Source: an uncultured Parabacteroides sp. (GTDB taxonomy: Bacteria > Bacteroidota > Bacteroidia > Bacteroidales > Tannerellaceae). From it: DNA of 20,416 bases. Both the position numbers and the translations under genes were made by a program. Shown piece after piece: positions 13,931 to 20,416 of this stretch. The notes beneath the pieces are model-generated. The model saw only the letters and a program-made list of their open reading frames with translations. It was not told the DNA's origin and made no database searches. The first letter of the stretch is position 1; every line of letters begins with the position of its first letter. Where the stretch lies: positions 1 to 20,416 of the forward strand of contig URGO01000047.1 in NCBI GenBank assembly GCA_900547435.1. The letters are read 5' to 3'.

Positions 13931-16138
13931 TTAGTTTACCCGAATCTCATCCATAAAGAACCAGGCTTTGTGCCCTATACCGCAATGCCAGGAAGGGCAG
14001 GTATTTACGCCTTCTATCTCTACTTTGACATAGCGTCCCTTCACCGGTTGCTGCTTTTCGCTACGGGCTTGGAAAAATTTCACCTCTACGGATTGGTCTT
14101 CGGCTATATTGGTTGTCCCGAATGCCTGGTAGGATTGATTGTCCGATGAGATAGCGTAGGAGACCTTCTTCGGAAGGAATACCCATTGACCTAACTGGTG
14201 CAGGAAATCACTTTCGATGACCCGTATATCTACCTCTTTCCCCAAATCTAGGATGAACGAGCCGTTCTTGCCTTCCCATCCGATCCAGCTCTCGACAAAA
14301 GATGTTCCTCCATACAATTCATCGGTCAAAGTCTTTGCGGCTTCCGGTAGGTATTTGTCCGAAGGTGCTTCAATCCAAGTGATTGGTGCATTCTTGGCAT
14401 AATTCTTTTCGGCTTTGGGCAGGAAACGCTTTTCGTATAAATCGCAATATGCTAAAGGAGAATTGTGCCGTTCGTTCAGAGTCGGAAGCTGGTAATGAGC
14501 CGCGCGTTCGCGGAACAGAGCCAGTTTCTCTTTGATTTCGTTGATGTCATGTCCACCTTCGGCACGGGCGGTTTCCAGTTCGGAATATTGCAGTGTCAGG
14601 CGTTCGATGCGTACTCGGTCTAACAATTCCGGCGAATCGGCTACAGCCTTTTCTGCCTGGTCGAACAATTCGTTATAGCGCTTGAGGCAATGCGCGTTCA
14701 GCATTCCTTTCTTGTGAGAAACCGGAGAGTCGAAAATCCACAGGTCTTGTCCGCTTCCTAATAAAGCGCCTTCCAGCAGTTTCTCATATTGATACAGGTA
14801 GGGTGCCGCCGCACCATAATATCCTTGCATGAATTGTTTCATCAGAGAATCCACGTCTTGCTGGGTATTCCACATCAGTTTGCTGACGATATACGCGCGC
14901 ATTTCCGTGAAGGTGCCGCACTTGGAACCGGCTATCTGCGAGAAGTGCATCGTCACGTGGTGGTCTTTGAATAATTGCATGTTCTTTTGCAGAATCGGGA
15001 AGTTGGGGAATGGAGACAGATAGCAATCGAAATTAATTCCGTAATCCCATACGAAGATGTTGTCGCTTATTTTCGACCAGCCCTCCATGGCCCGCATAAA
15101 GTCTTGCCCTGAAGCATTATCTGTCAAAGGAACTTCGCGCCGGCAATCAATGTCGCACAACATGATGTTCACGTTCGGCAAAGGTTTGACCTGCTTGGGG
15201 GGATGCATGGTAAACAGATAGGCCAATGTAGAAAACTCTTTGTCCGGGAAACGGGCCGCCAGTTTGTTCAAAAAGTGGATAAGGCTTCCGCTGGGTGTTC
15301 CGCCTTCCTGCTCGTCCAACGCTTTGCAGGCCGGGCAGGTGCAGTTGGTAAAGTTCCCATCATTCTGGCTGATGGAAATCATCTTTTTGTCCGGATTGGC
15401 CCGGAAGATGGAGTCGACCCGGTGAGCAACTATCTCGAATACTTCCGGATTGGTCAGGCACCATTGGCTGGCGGATCCGGGGCGTCGTTCTCCATTAATG
15501 TAGGAATAGTATTCCGGATGAGACTCTCCGAACTCGGCTGAAGGCAGAATCTTGTCGAAGGTATGTACCCACAGGTTATTTGCGAATACCTCGTTCGGCT
15601 CTTCCAGGCGGAACCACATCTTGTATATCGGGTCCTCCTGTATCGCGTAGCTCTGCGTCTGTCTGTAACGGAAAGATGGATTCTCGGCGCGGTCCAGTTC
15701 GGGAATCTCTATGGTCGGTTTCTTCTCTAACGTATAGGTATGGGCTGTATAGTATTCTACGCCTAAATAATCGTCCAATAGCGTGACTACTCCATAGATA
15801 GCCCCTTTGTCTCCTCCGCTGCTAATCCGGAGAATCCCCTCTTGAGTGGCTAACCGGAACCCATCTTCGGTCAGGCCTTCGGTGTTTCCTTGTCCGATGA
15901 CGATATCACCTTTCTTCGCTTGAGCGTTTTCTACAATCGGAAGCCGGGCACCGCTGATGCGTTGTACAAAATCTTGCAATAGGTCGGCCGCTTTCCGGTT
16001 GATGGTGTCTTTGTCTGCTACGATAATTCGCGAAACGGCCTTGCCTTCTTTGACGAAGGTCATTTGCGCATGAGCGCCTGATACGGATAAAAAGGCGGAT
16101 AATGCCACGGCGCTCCATTTCTGTAATAGGTGTTTCAT
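13931..16138 (-). CDS. Exported DUF4838 protein with C-terminal F5/8-type carbohydrate-binding-like domain
   Basis: 735 aa from the chosen start. A signal peptide, KHLLQKWSAVALSAFLSVSGAHAQ, ends at about residue 24. Next comes an N-terminal domain like those preceding GH20 and GH67 catalytic domains (to about 130; IVIGQGNTEGL, YGVVTLLDDYLGVEYYT). The DUF4838 region follows, with SISQNDGNFTNCTCPAC and VNIMLCDIDCRREVPL, a likely (beta/alpha)8 glycoside hydrolase-like fold. From about 590 there is a discoidin-like domain (SFILDLGKEVDIRVIESDFL). Periplasmic or outer-membrane action on a glycan is inferred; the substrate is unknown. The frame extends to a TTG at 16177, but that overlaps a likely -7 box, TAATTTTG (minus strand, 16175-16182). 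ATG 16138 with the signal peptide directly behind it is therefore preferred. No SusC/SusD pair is adjacent. Confidence 0.85.
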   Translation of the reverse strand: MKHLLQKWSAVALSAFLSVSGAHAQMTFVKEGKAVSRIIVADKDTINRKAADLLQDFVQRISGARLPIVENAQAKKGDIVIGQGNTEGLTEDGFRLATQEGILRISSGGDKGAIYGVVTLLDDYLGVEYYTAHTYTLEKKPTIEIPELDRAENPSFRYRQTQSYAIQEDPIYKMWFRLEEPNEVFANNLWVHTFDKILPSAEFGESHPEYYSYINGERRPGSASQWCLTNPEVFEIVAHRVDSIFRANPDKKMISISQNDGNFTNCTCPACKALDEQEGGTPSGSLIHFLNKLAARFPDKEFSTLAYLFTMHPPKQVKPLPNVNIMLCDIDCRREVPLTDNASGQDFMRAMEGWSKISDNIFVWDYGINFDCYLSPFPNFPILQKNMQLFKDHHVTMHFSQIAGSKCGTFTEMRAYIVSKLMWNTQQDVDSLMKQFMQGYYGAAAPYLYQYEKLLEGALLGSGQDLWIFDSPVSHKKGMLNAHCLKRYNELFDQAEKAVADSPELLDRVRIERLTLQYSELETARAEGGHDINEIKEKLALFRERAAHYQLPTLNERHNSPLAYCDLYEKRFLPKAEKNYAKNAPITWIEAPSDKYLPEAAKTLTDELYGGTSFVESWIGWEGKNGSFILDLGKEVDIRVIESDFLHQLGQWVFLPKKVSYAISSDNQSYQAFGTTNIAEDQSVEVKFFQARSEKQQPVKGRYVKVEIEGVNTCPSWHCGIGHKAWFFMDEIRVN

Positions 16139-16174
16139 GTGTTTGTTCTTTTCTTTTTTGATGAATCTCTCGGA

Positions 16175-16182
16175 CAAAATTA
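16175..16182 (-). promoter_or_regulatory. Predicted -7 element of the DUF4838 gene
   Basis: TAATTTTG on the minus strand fits TAnnTTTG and would give a leader of about 30 nt to the ATG at 16138. It argues against the upstream TTG start. Confidence 0.4.
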
Positions 16183-16204
16183 CACTAATTTTAAATCTTT
16201 TTCC

Positions 16205-16212
16205 TACTTTTG
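16205..16212 (+). promoter_or_regulatory. Predicted -7 element of the SulP gene
   Basis: TACTTTTG fits TAnnTTTG, about 26 bp before the ATG at 16239. The -33 region is T-rich but has no clear TTTG. The two divergent promoters lie within about 40 bp of each other. Confidence 0.45.
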
Positions 16213-16238
16213 CGGCTCTATTTTAGTAAACGGATAAA

Positions 16239-17927
16239 ATGAATAGCAAGTTAGATTTTCATCCACGTTTATTTTCCGCGCTGAAAAAGTACACAAAGGC
16301 AGACTTTACAACCGATTTGATGGCGGGAATTATTGTGGGAATTGTGGCGTTGCCTCTGGCAATCGCGTTTGGTATTGCTTCGGGCGTGAGTCCGGAGAAG
16401 GGTATCGTGACGGCTATTGTGGCCGGATTTATTATTTCTTTCTTAGGCGGAAGCAAGGTGCAGATTGGCGGACCTACGGGTGCCTTTATTGTGATTATCT
16501 ATGGAATCATTCAGGAGTATGGCATCGAGGGGCTGATGGTTGCCACGATGATGGCCGGAGTCCTGCTGATTGTTTTGGGTGTTTTCCGGTTAGGCACCGT
16601 GATTAAGTTCATTCCTTATCCGATTATTGTCGGCTTTACCAGCGGTATTGCGGTTACAATCTTCACAACGCAGATAGCCGATATCTTCGGCTTGGATTTC
16701 GGGGGGGAGAAGATTCCGGGTGATTTCATCGGAAAATGGATGATTTATTTCCGCCATTTCGATACGGTCAATTGGTGGAATGCCGCGGTCAGTATGGTGA
16801 GTATCGTCATCATCGCGCTCACACCGAAGTTCTCTAAGAAGATTCCCGGCTCGTTGGTCGCGATAGTCATTGTAACGCTTGCCGTTTATTACCTGAAAAT
16901 GTATGGAGGAGTTACTTCAATTGATACGATAGGCGACCGGTTCAGCATCCAGTCCCAGCTTCCCGGCGCGTCGGTTCCGCCCCTGAATTGGGAGGCTATC
17001 CAGAATCTTTTCCCGGTGGCCGTGACGATTGCGGTGCTGGGCGCGATTGAATCGTTGCTTTCCGCTACGGTGGCGGATGGCGTGATTGGGGATAGGCATA
17101 ACTCGAATACCGAATTGATAGCGCAGGGAATAGCCAATATCGCTTCACCCATTTTCGGAGGTATACCGGCCACAGGCGCTATTGCCCGCACGATGACCAA
17201 TATCAATAATGGGGGACGGACACCGATATCCGGTATTGTTCATGCCATAGTGCTTCTGCTTATCCTTCTGTTCCTGATGCCTTTGGCGCAATACATCCCG
17301 ATGGCTTGCTTGGCAGGGGTGTTGGTGATTGTATCGTATAACATGAGCGGATGGCGCACATTCAAGGCGTTGTTGAACAATCCGAAGTCGGACGTGACGG
17401 TATTGCTGATTACTTTCTTTCTGACCGTGATATTCGACTTGACCATAGCAATCGAGGTCGGACTCCTGATTGCCTGCATTTCGTTTATGAAACGTGTGAT
17501 GGAAACGACCGAAATATCGGTGATTCGGGATGAAATAGATCCGAATCTGGAATCCGACTTGGAAGTCCACGAAGAACATCTGGTCCTTCCCAAAGGCGTT
17601 GAGGTGTATGAGATTAACGGCCCTTACTTCTTTGGCATAGCCACTAAGTTTGAAGAGATGATGGCGCAACTGGGCGATCGTCCCAAGATTCGCATCATCC
17701 GTATGCGCAGGGTACCGTTTATCGACTCAACAGGAATCCACAATCTGACCAACCTGTGCGAGATGTCGCAAAAAGAGGGGATTCACATCATCCTTTCCGG
17801 CGTGAATGAGAAGGTTCATCGGGCATTGGAGAAATCCGGATTCTATGAACTTTTAGGAAAAGAGAATATTTGCAGCAACATCAATGAGGCCGTAGCGAAA
17901 GCCCAAGAGGAGATTGTACGCTTCTGA
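16239..17927 (+). CDS. SulP-family inorganic anion transporter with STAS domain
   Basis: 562 aa. SulP proteins are inner-membrane carriers for sulfate, bicarbonate or dicarboxylates, with a 14-segment 7+7 inverted fold and a cytoplasmic STAS domain. The N-terminal signature is DLMAGIIVGIVALPLAIAFG, followed by VQIGGPTGAFIVIIYGI (the anion-site helix). The second repeat contains GGIPATGAIARTMTNINNGG. The STAS domain runs from about 445, with IDSTGIHNLTNL carrying the conserved Ser/Thr pair, and ends KAQEEIVRF. The substrate cannot be told from sequence; sulfate and bicarbonate are the main options. No carbonic anhydrase or sulfate-assimilation gene is adjacent. Appears monocistronic. Confidence 0.94.
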   Translation: MNSKLDFHPRLFSALKKYTKADFTTDLMAGIIVGIVALPLAIAFGIASGVSPEKGIVTAIVAGFIISFLGGSKVQIGGPTGAFIVIIYGIIQEYGIEGLMVATMMAGVLLIVLGVFRLGTVIKFIPYPIIVGFTSGIAVTIFTTQIADIFGLDFGGEKIPGDFIGKWMIYFRHFDTVNWWNAAVSMVSIVIIALTPKFSKKIPGSLVAIVIVTLAVYYLKMYGGVTSIDTIGDRFSIQSQLPGASVPPLNWEAIQNLFPVAVTIAVLGAIESLLSATVADGVIGDRHNSNTELIAQGIANIASPIFGGIPATGAIARTMTNINNGGRTPISGIVHAIVLLLILLFLMPLAQYIPMACLAGVLVIVSYNMSGWRTFKALLNNPKSDVTVLLITFFLTVIFDLTIAIEVGLLIACISFMKRVMETTEISVIRDEIDPNLESDLEVHEEHLVLPKGVEVYEINGPYFFGIATKFEEMMAQLGDRPKIRIIRMRRVPFIDSTGIHNLTNLCEMSQKEGIHIILSGVNEKVHRALEKSGFYELLGKENICSNINEAVAKAQEEIVRF

Positions 17928-17964
17928 CCGTTCGTTTGAAAAAAGTGCCGGTTATTTCGGGAAA

Positions 17965-18043
17965 AATTCATGCCGTGCTTTTCCCGAAAAGGTAGTATGC
18001 TTTGACGGAAAAGGTAGTATGCTTTTGAGGAAAAGCACGGCAT
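17965..18043. repeat. Intergenic repeat cluster with 15-bp inverted ends and two 22-bp-spaced repeats
   Basis: ATGCCGTGCTTTTCC (17970-17984) and GGAAAAGCACGGCAT (18029-18043) are perfect inverted copies. Between them GAAAAGGTAGTATGCTTT occurs at 17986 and 18008, exactly 22 bp apart. The left edge AAATTCATGCC is identical to the left edge of the cluster at 8911, and the 22-bp unit resembles that cluster's unit (AAAGRTAGKNATG...). Read on the minus strand, the hairpin is followed by AATTTTTCCC, so it could also end transcription coming from the right. It follows the SulP stop by about 40 bp. Confidence 0.7.
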
Positions 18044-18105
18044 AAAAAATCACCAGCCTTTCCACCTTTTATTTTCTTCCTTTTCCTTCCCTTTTTTCAT
18101 AATCC

Positions 18106-18143
18106 TTGACTTTGTCGCAAATATTTTATATTTTTGCGACAAA
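18106..18143 (+). promoter_or_regulatory. abiE promoter overlapped by a palindromic operator
   Basis: TTG at 18106-18108 and TATTTTTG at 18129-18136 are 20 bp apart, a good Bacteroidetes promoter. TTTGTCGCAAA (18111-18121) and TTTGCGACAAA (18133-18143) are perfect inverted 11-bp arms around an 11-bp AT spacer. The right arm covers the -7 box, so a repressor bound here would shut the promoter. AbiEi-type antitoxins are known to repress their own operons by binding inverted repeats, which makes the product of the first gene the likely ligand. Confidence 0.8.
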
Positions 18144-18152
18144 TATGGTCCT

Positions 18153-18758
18153 ATGGCAAGCGTAGAAGAGAGTATTTTGACAGCAATTAAGGCTAAAGGA
18201 AGAGGAAGTATCTTCTTCCCTTCTGATTTTACGTCATACGGTGAGGTAAAAACTGTTAGCAAAAGTCTTGAACGGCTGACCGAAAAAGGTGACATTATCC
18301 GTTTGGCAAGAGGAATATATTCATATCCTAAGATTGATACGGTTTTAGGACTTGGTGTATTGATGCCATCCATAGAACAGATTGCAGAGACAATAGCCCG
18401 TAGGGATAAGGCTCGTATTGTACCGACTGGCATTTATGCCCTGAACAAATTGGGTATATCTACTCAAGTGCCTATGAATATAGTTTATCTGACTGACGGT
18501 GCACCACGCAAGGTCAGCCTTGGAAATGGCCGTTCGATACAATTCAAATATACGACTCCCAAAAATCTTTCATTTACTAATCCGCTTGCAATGTTAGTTA
18601 CGTTTGCCTTGAAAGAAATAGGAAAAGATAATGTAACTGACGATATCGCCAGGCAAATTAAGAATGTGCTTCAGAAAGAACAAAAAGAGAATGTGCTGGC
18701 AGACGAAGCACTCATGCCGGCATGGATAAGAACCTTCACAAGACAAGCGTATGAATAA
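18153..18758 (+). CDS. AbiEi-type antitoxin and transcriptional repressor (DUF6088)
   Basis: 201 aa. In AbiE type IV toxin-antitoxin systems the AbiEi protein counters the nucleotidyltransferase toxin without a stable complex and represses the operon. The N-terminus is a winged helix (residues 1-55): KTVSKSLERLTEKGDIIRLA, ending in the wing RGIYSYPK. The C-terminal part, with AETIARRDKARIVPTGIYAL, GAPRKVSLGNGRSI and TFALKEIGKDNV, fits the DUF6088 branch found in Bacteroidetes, the part associated with antitoxin activity in the family. The ATG at 18153 is 10 bp after the operator. The next gene overlaps by 8 bp, as expected for tight pairing. The upstream ATG at 18145 is out of frame and soon stops. 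Confidence 0.9.
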   Translation: MASVEESILTAIKAKGRGSIFFPSDFTSYGEVKTVSKSLERLTEKGDIIRLARGIYSYPKIDTVLGLGVLMPSIEQIAETIARRDKARIVPTGIYALNKLGISTQVPMNIVYLTDGAPRKVSLGNGRSIQFKYTTPKNLSFTNPLAMLVTFALKEIGKDNVTDDIARQIKNVLQKEQKENVLADEALMPAWIRTFTRQAYE

Positions 18759-19758
18759 TTACTTTCAACTATCCAAGGAACAACAACAAATGGTGCTTTC
18801 CCAAGCTGCTAACAAAGCAGGTTTGCCAGTTCAAGCGGTAGAAAAAGATTTATGGGTGACTGTGGTCCTACAATTGGTGTTCACGTTACCCGTAGCCAAT
18901 CATCTTATATTCAAGGGGGGCACTTCCCTGAGTAAAGTATGGAAGGTGATACATCGCTTCTCCGAAGACATTGATTTGGCAATAGACCCTTCCATTTGGG
19001 GATTTGAGGGAGATTTGACGAAAAAGCAAATCAAGCGGCTGCGTAAGGCTTCGTCTATTTTTGTGCGTGATGAACTTTGCCTGTCATTACAAAAGACCGT
19101 TACAAAAGCAGGCTTCGAGAAATGGCTTCAAGTGGAGGCTGATCCTGATGGTGAGGGTGATGGAACATACCCGGAGCCAAGAGTGATACATATTCGCTAC
19201 AAGTCTCTTTTCGATGAAAACTTGCCTTATTTGCATTCTGAGGTAAAACTGGAGGTTGGTGCTCGTTCCTTACTCGAACCCACAGCAAAGGCAACGGTAA
19301 CAAGCGTTATAGAAGATGTGTTACCTATCAGTACAACCATCGATCAGGTTCTGATACCTACAGCTTTAGCAGAGAAGACTTTTCTTGAAAAGGCATTCTT
19401 GCTGCATGAACTGTTTTCGTCTCAATCTCCAAGGGAGGCTAATCGTAAATCTCGTCATTTGTATGATTTAGCGCAAATGATGAATGCCGACATTGCGACA
19501 CGCGCCATTGCTAACGATGAACTTTGGAATACAATACACCATCATCGTGAATTATTTACTAGCATGAGTGGGGTGGATTATACTCCCGACATTCGCAAAC
19601 GCATAAGATTATTGCCTCCCGATGATGTCATTGATGATTGGCATAGCGATTACAAGGATATGCAATCGTCTATGATATATGGGGAAAAAACGACTTTCGC
19701 TGTGTTGATGGAGAAGATGAGGGAATTAGAAAATCTATTTCATAATACTAAACACTAA
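18751..19758 (+). CDS. AbiEii/AbiGii-type nucleotidyltransferase toxin
   Basis: 335 aa. AbiEii toxins are DNA polymerase beta-like nucleotidyltransferases that bind GTP or, in MenT relatives, add nucleotides to tRNA acceptor ends, stopping translation and giving phage abortive infection. Motif I is FKGGTSLSKVW (Gly56-Gly57, Ser59), followed by FSEDIDLAI with the metal-binding pair Asp73 and Asp75. Motif III-like LHSEVKLEVGAR lies near residue 165. A later EKTFLEKAFLLHELF and RHLYDLAQMM (lysine and aspartate of motif IV) complete the set, so the enzyme looks intact. The start overlaps the antitoxin stop by 8 bp. After the stop comes a duplicate of the operon's operator rather than a terminator. 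Confidence 0.93.
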   Translation: MNNYFQLSKEQQQMVLSQAANKAGLPVQAVEKDLWVTVVLQLVFTLPVANHLIFKGGTSLSKVWKVIHRFSEDIDLAIDPSIWGFEGDLTKKQIKRLRKASSIFVRDELCLSLQKTVTKAGFEKWLQVEADPDGEGDGTYPEPRVIHIRYKSLFDENLPYLHSEVKLEVGARSLLEPTAKATVTSVIEDVLPISTTIDQVLIPTALAEKTFLEKAFLLHELFSSQSPREANRKSRHLYDLAQMMNADIATRAIANDELWNTIHHHRELFTSMSGVDYTPDIRKRIRLLPPDDVIDDWHSDYKDMQSSMIYGEKTTFAVLMEKMRELENLFHNTKH

Positions 19759-19774
19759 AAGCACAAGTCTGGGC

Positions 19775-19829
19775 TTTGTCGCAAATATTTTATATTTTTG
19801 CGACAAACATAGTCCTATGATAAGCGTAG
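19775..19829 (+). repeat. Second copy of the abiE operator and start region
   Basis: 33 bp (19775-19807) are identical to 18111-18143, with the same 11-bp inverted arms and spacer. The following 22 bp (19808-19829) match 18144-18165 at 18 positions, including the start codon and AGCGTAG. The -33 TTG of the first copy is not present (ctggg instead). The copies stand in direct orientation 1664 bp apart and bracket the operon exactly. Confidence 0.85.
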
Positions 19830-19873
19830 TGTATAGGGGTGAAAAGCCAATATTTCTCTTTTATATTCAATGA
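19817..19873 (+). pseudogene. Start fragment of an AbiEi-like gene behind the duplicated operator
   Basis: ATG at 19817 reads MISVVYRGEKPIFLFYIQ and stops at TGA 19871-19873. Only the first residues match the antitoxin start (MASVEES), and the rest is unrelated. It is a leftover of a second abiE copy or of a recombination event, not a working gene. Confidence 0.5.
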
Positions 19874-19975
19874 ATTTTATCAGATAGTCATAAAGGAAGA
19901 TAAGGATTTCGACCAACAAACCTACCCCTTTCGTATAGAAAACCCACAGATTTGGAAAAAATTATCGGTTTTCTC

Positions 19976-20005
19976 TTGCATATTCATTTTTACTCCTTAC
20001 CTTTG
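19976..20005 (+). promoter_or_regulatory. Predicted promoter of the candidate noncoding RNA
   Basis: TTG at 19976-19978 and TACCTTTG at 19998-20005 are 19 bp apart, a full Bacteroidetes match. Transcription would start near 20012. No convincing protein gene follows before the terminator at 20205-20288. Confidence 0.65.
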
Positions 20006-20011
20006 CAGTGA

Positions 20012-20288
20012 TTCCGCAGCGGATAGTGTTCCGTATTTGGGAATCCTTATTACATATTGTAAGCATTTTACGGAGATTATTCCAACTCTAAAAATCTGGA
20101 AAATTTTTAAGTACACCGGGATAATGGACAGTAAATGCTTGCGCTTGGTACGTATTAGTTAGGTCCTCCTTTTCATATAGGGAGTACTATATTATATCGT
20201 ACAGGCGCGGGCTGTTGTTCTATTATTGGTGTGCGGGTTTTCCAGAGCCTTAGGGTTAATAGTAGACAACGGAGCCCGCGCTTTTTTT
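20012..20288 (+). ncRNA. Candidate structured noncoding RNA, about 275 nt
   Basis: The segment starts at a good promoter and ends in a strong intrinsic terminator. The 5' hairpin pairs GATTCC near 20011 with GGAATC near 20040. A long irregular stem-loop follows: GTAAGCATTTTAC (about 20059) with GTAAATGCTTGC (about 20130), ATTATTCC with GGGATAAT inside it, and looser pairing of TTATTACATA with TACGTATTAG outside it. A third hairpin ends the transcript. It codes for no recognisable protein; the only long frame, 19839-20162, begins before the promoter. I do not recognise an Rfam family. 6S RNA was considered because of the long interrupted stem, but the two ends of the transcript do not pair. 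It could instead act in cis as a leader for the gene at 20392, though the terminator lies before that gene. Confidence 0.5.
20205..20288 (+). terminator. Strong intrinsic terminator
   Basis: GCGCGGGC (20205-20212) pairs with GCCCGCGC (20274-20281), and the stem continues with GTTGTTCTATTATT (20214-20227) against AATAGTAGACAAC (20258-20270). Seven T residues follow at 20282-20288. The apical part is about 30 nt and may itself be a functional part of the RNA. Confidence 0.85.
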
Positions 20289-20391
20289 ATGCTTGTTCAT
20301 AAACGTGGGGAGTTGTTTAGGAAACTTCGTAAAATTAGGTTGTTGGACACTTTTAATCAATTATTTATTAACAATTTAATTATTACGTTTT

Positions 20392-20416
20392 ATGAACAAA
20401 AAAGTACTTACGCTTT
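20392..20416 (+). CDS. Start of a gene cut by the window edge
   Basis: ATG at 20392 follows an AT-rich leader and reads MNKKVLTL to the end of the window. A lysine pair followed by hydrophobic residues is how Bacteroidetes signal peptides often begin, so an exported protein is likely; the family cannot be named from eight residues. Bases 20289-20391 show no other feature and no clear TAnnTTTG box. Confidence 0.5.

Noticed and set aside
16139..16177. 13-residue N-terminal extension of the DUF4838 protein
   Set aside because: It starts at TTG on the likely -7 box and would put a charged stretch before a normal signal peptide.
19839..20162. 107-codon open frame on the plus strand
   Set aside because: It begins upstream of a strong promoter, runs through segments that pair as RNA, has no recognisable domain and its start has no leader support.
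20012..20288. 6S RNA, RNase P RNA, tmRNA or SRP RNA
   Set aside because: The ends do not pair as in 6S, and the conserved RNase P, tmRNA (tag frame, CCA end) and SRP loop sequences were not seen. 6S stays a weak possibility pending a covariance search.

Overview
The window looks like a chromosomal segment of a Bacteroidales bacterium, most likely Parabacteroides or a close relative. The basis is the protein families (PiT transporter with a PhoU-like tail, tandem S26 signal peptidases, WbqC-like, DUF4838, DUF6088-type AbiEi), the promoters (TTG about 19-21 bp ahead of TAnnTTTG, as in Bacteroidetes) and the A-rich leaders without strong Shine-Dalgarno sites. The genus is inferred, not shown.

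Layout. (1) 1-2355 is accessory DNA: the tail of an unrecognised gene, a small excisionase-like HTH gene whose frame stays open upstream of its first ATG, a Fic protein with an AbiEi-like N-terminal domain behind three 24-bp operator-like repeats, and the C-terminal scrap of a DUF4143-type ATPase. (2) 2554-8787 is core and on the minus strand: mutS overlapping a membrane acyltransferase gene (HGSNAT/DUF5009 type), and a large PiT phosphate transporter. (3) 9095-13878 is on the plus strand: tRNA-Leu(UAG) with its terminator, then a tight run of class A beta-lactamase, dapB, lepB, a degenerate second lepB-like gene and a WbqC-like gene. (4) A convergent exported DUF4838 protein (13931-16138) lies divergent from a SulP anion transporter (16239-17927). 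(5) 18106-19873 is a type IV toxin-antitoxin/abortive infection operon of AbiE type, with a palindromic operator over its promoter and a second near-identical operator copy just after the operon. (6) 19759-20391 has no convincing protein gene but holds a promoter and a long, well folded, terminator-ended segment that is probably a noncoding RNA. The window ends on the first codons of a further gene at 20392.

Points of most interest: the AbiEi-like/Fic fusion with phased 24-bp sites around its predicted transcription start; the AbiE operon bracketed by direct copies of its own operator and start region; a lepB-like gene that has lost both catalytic residues and also carries an in-frame TGA in its membrane helix; a family of 22-bp intergenic repeats at two distant loci; and the candidate structured RNA at the right end.
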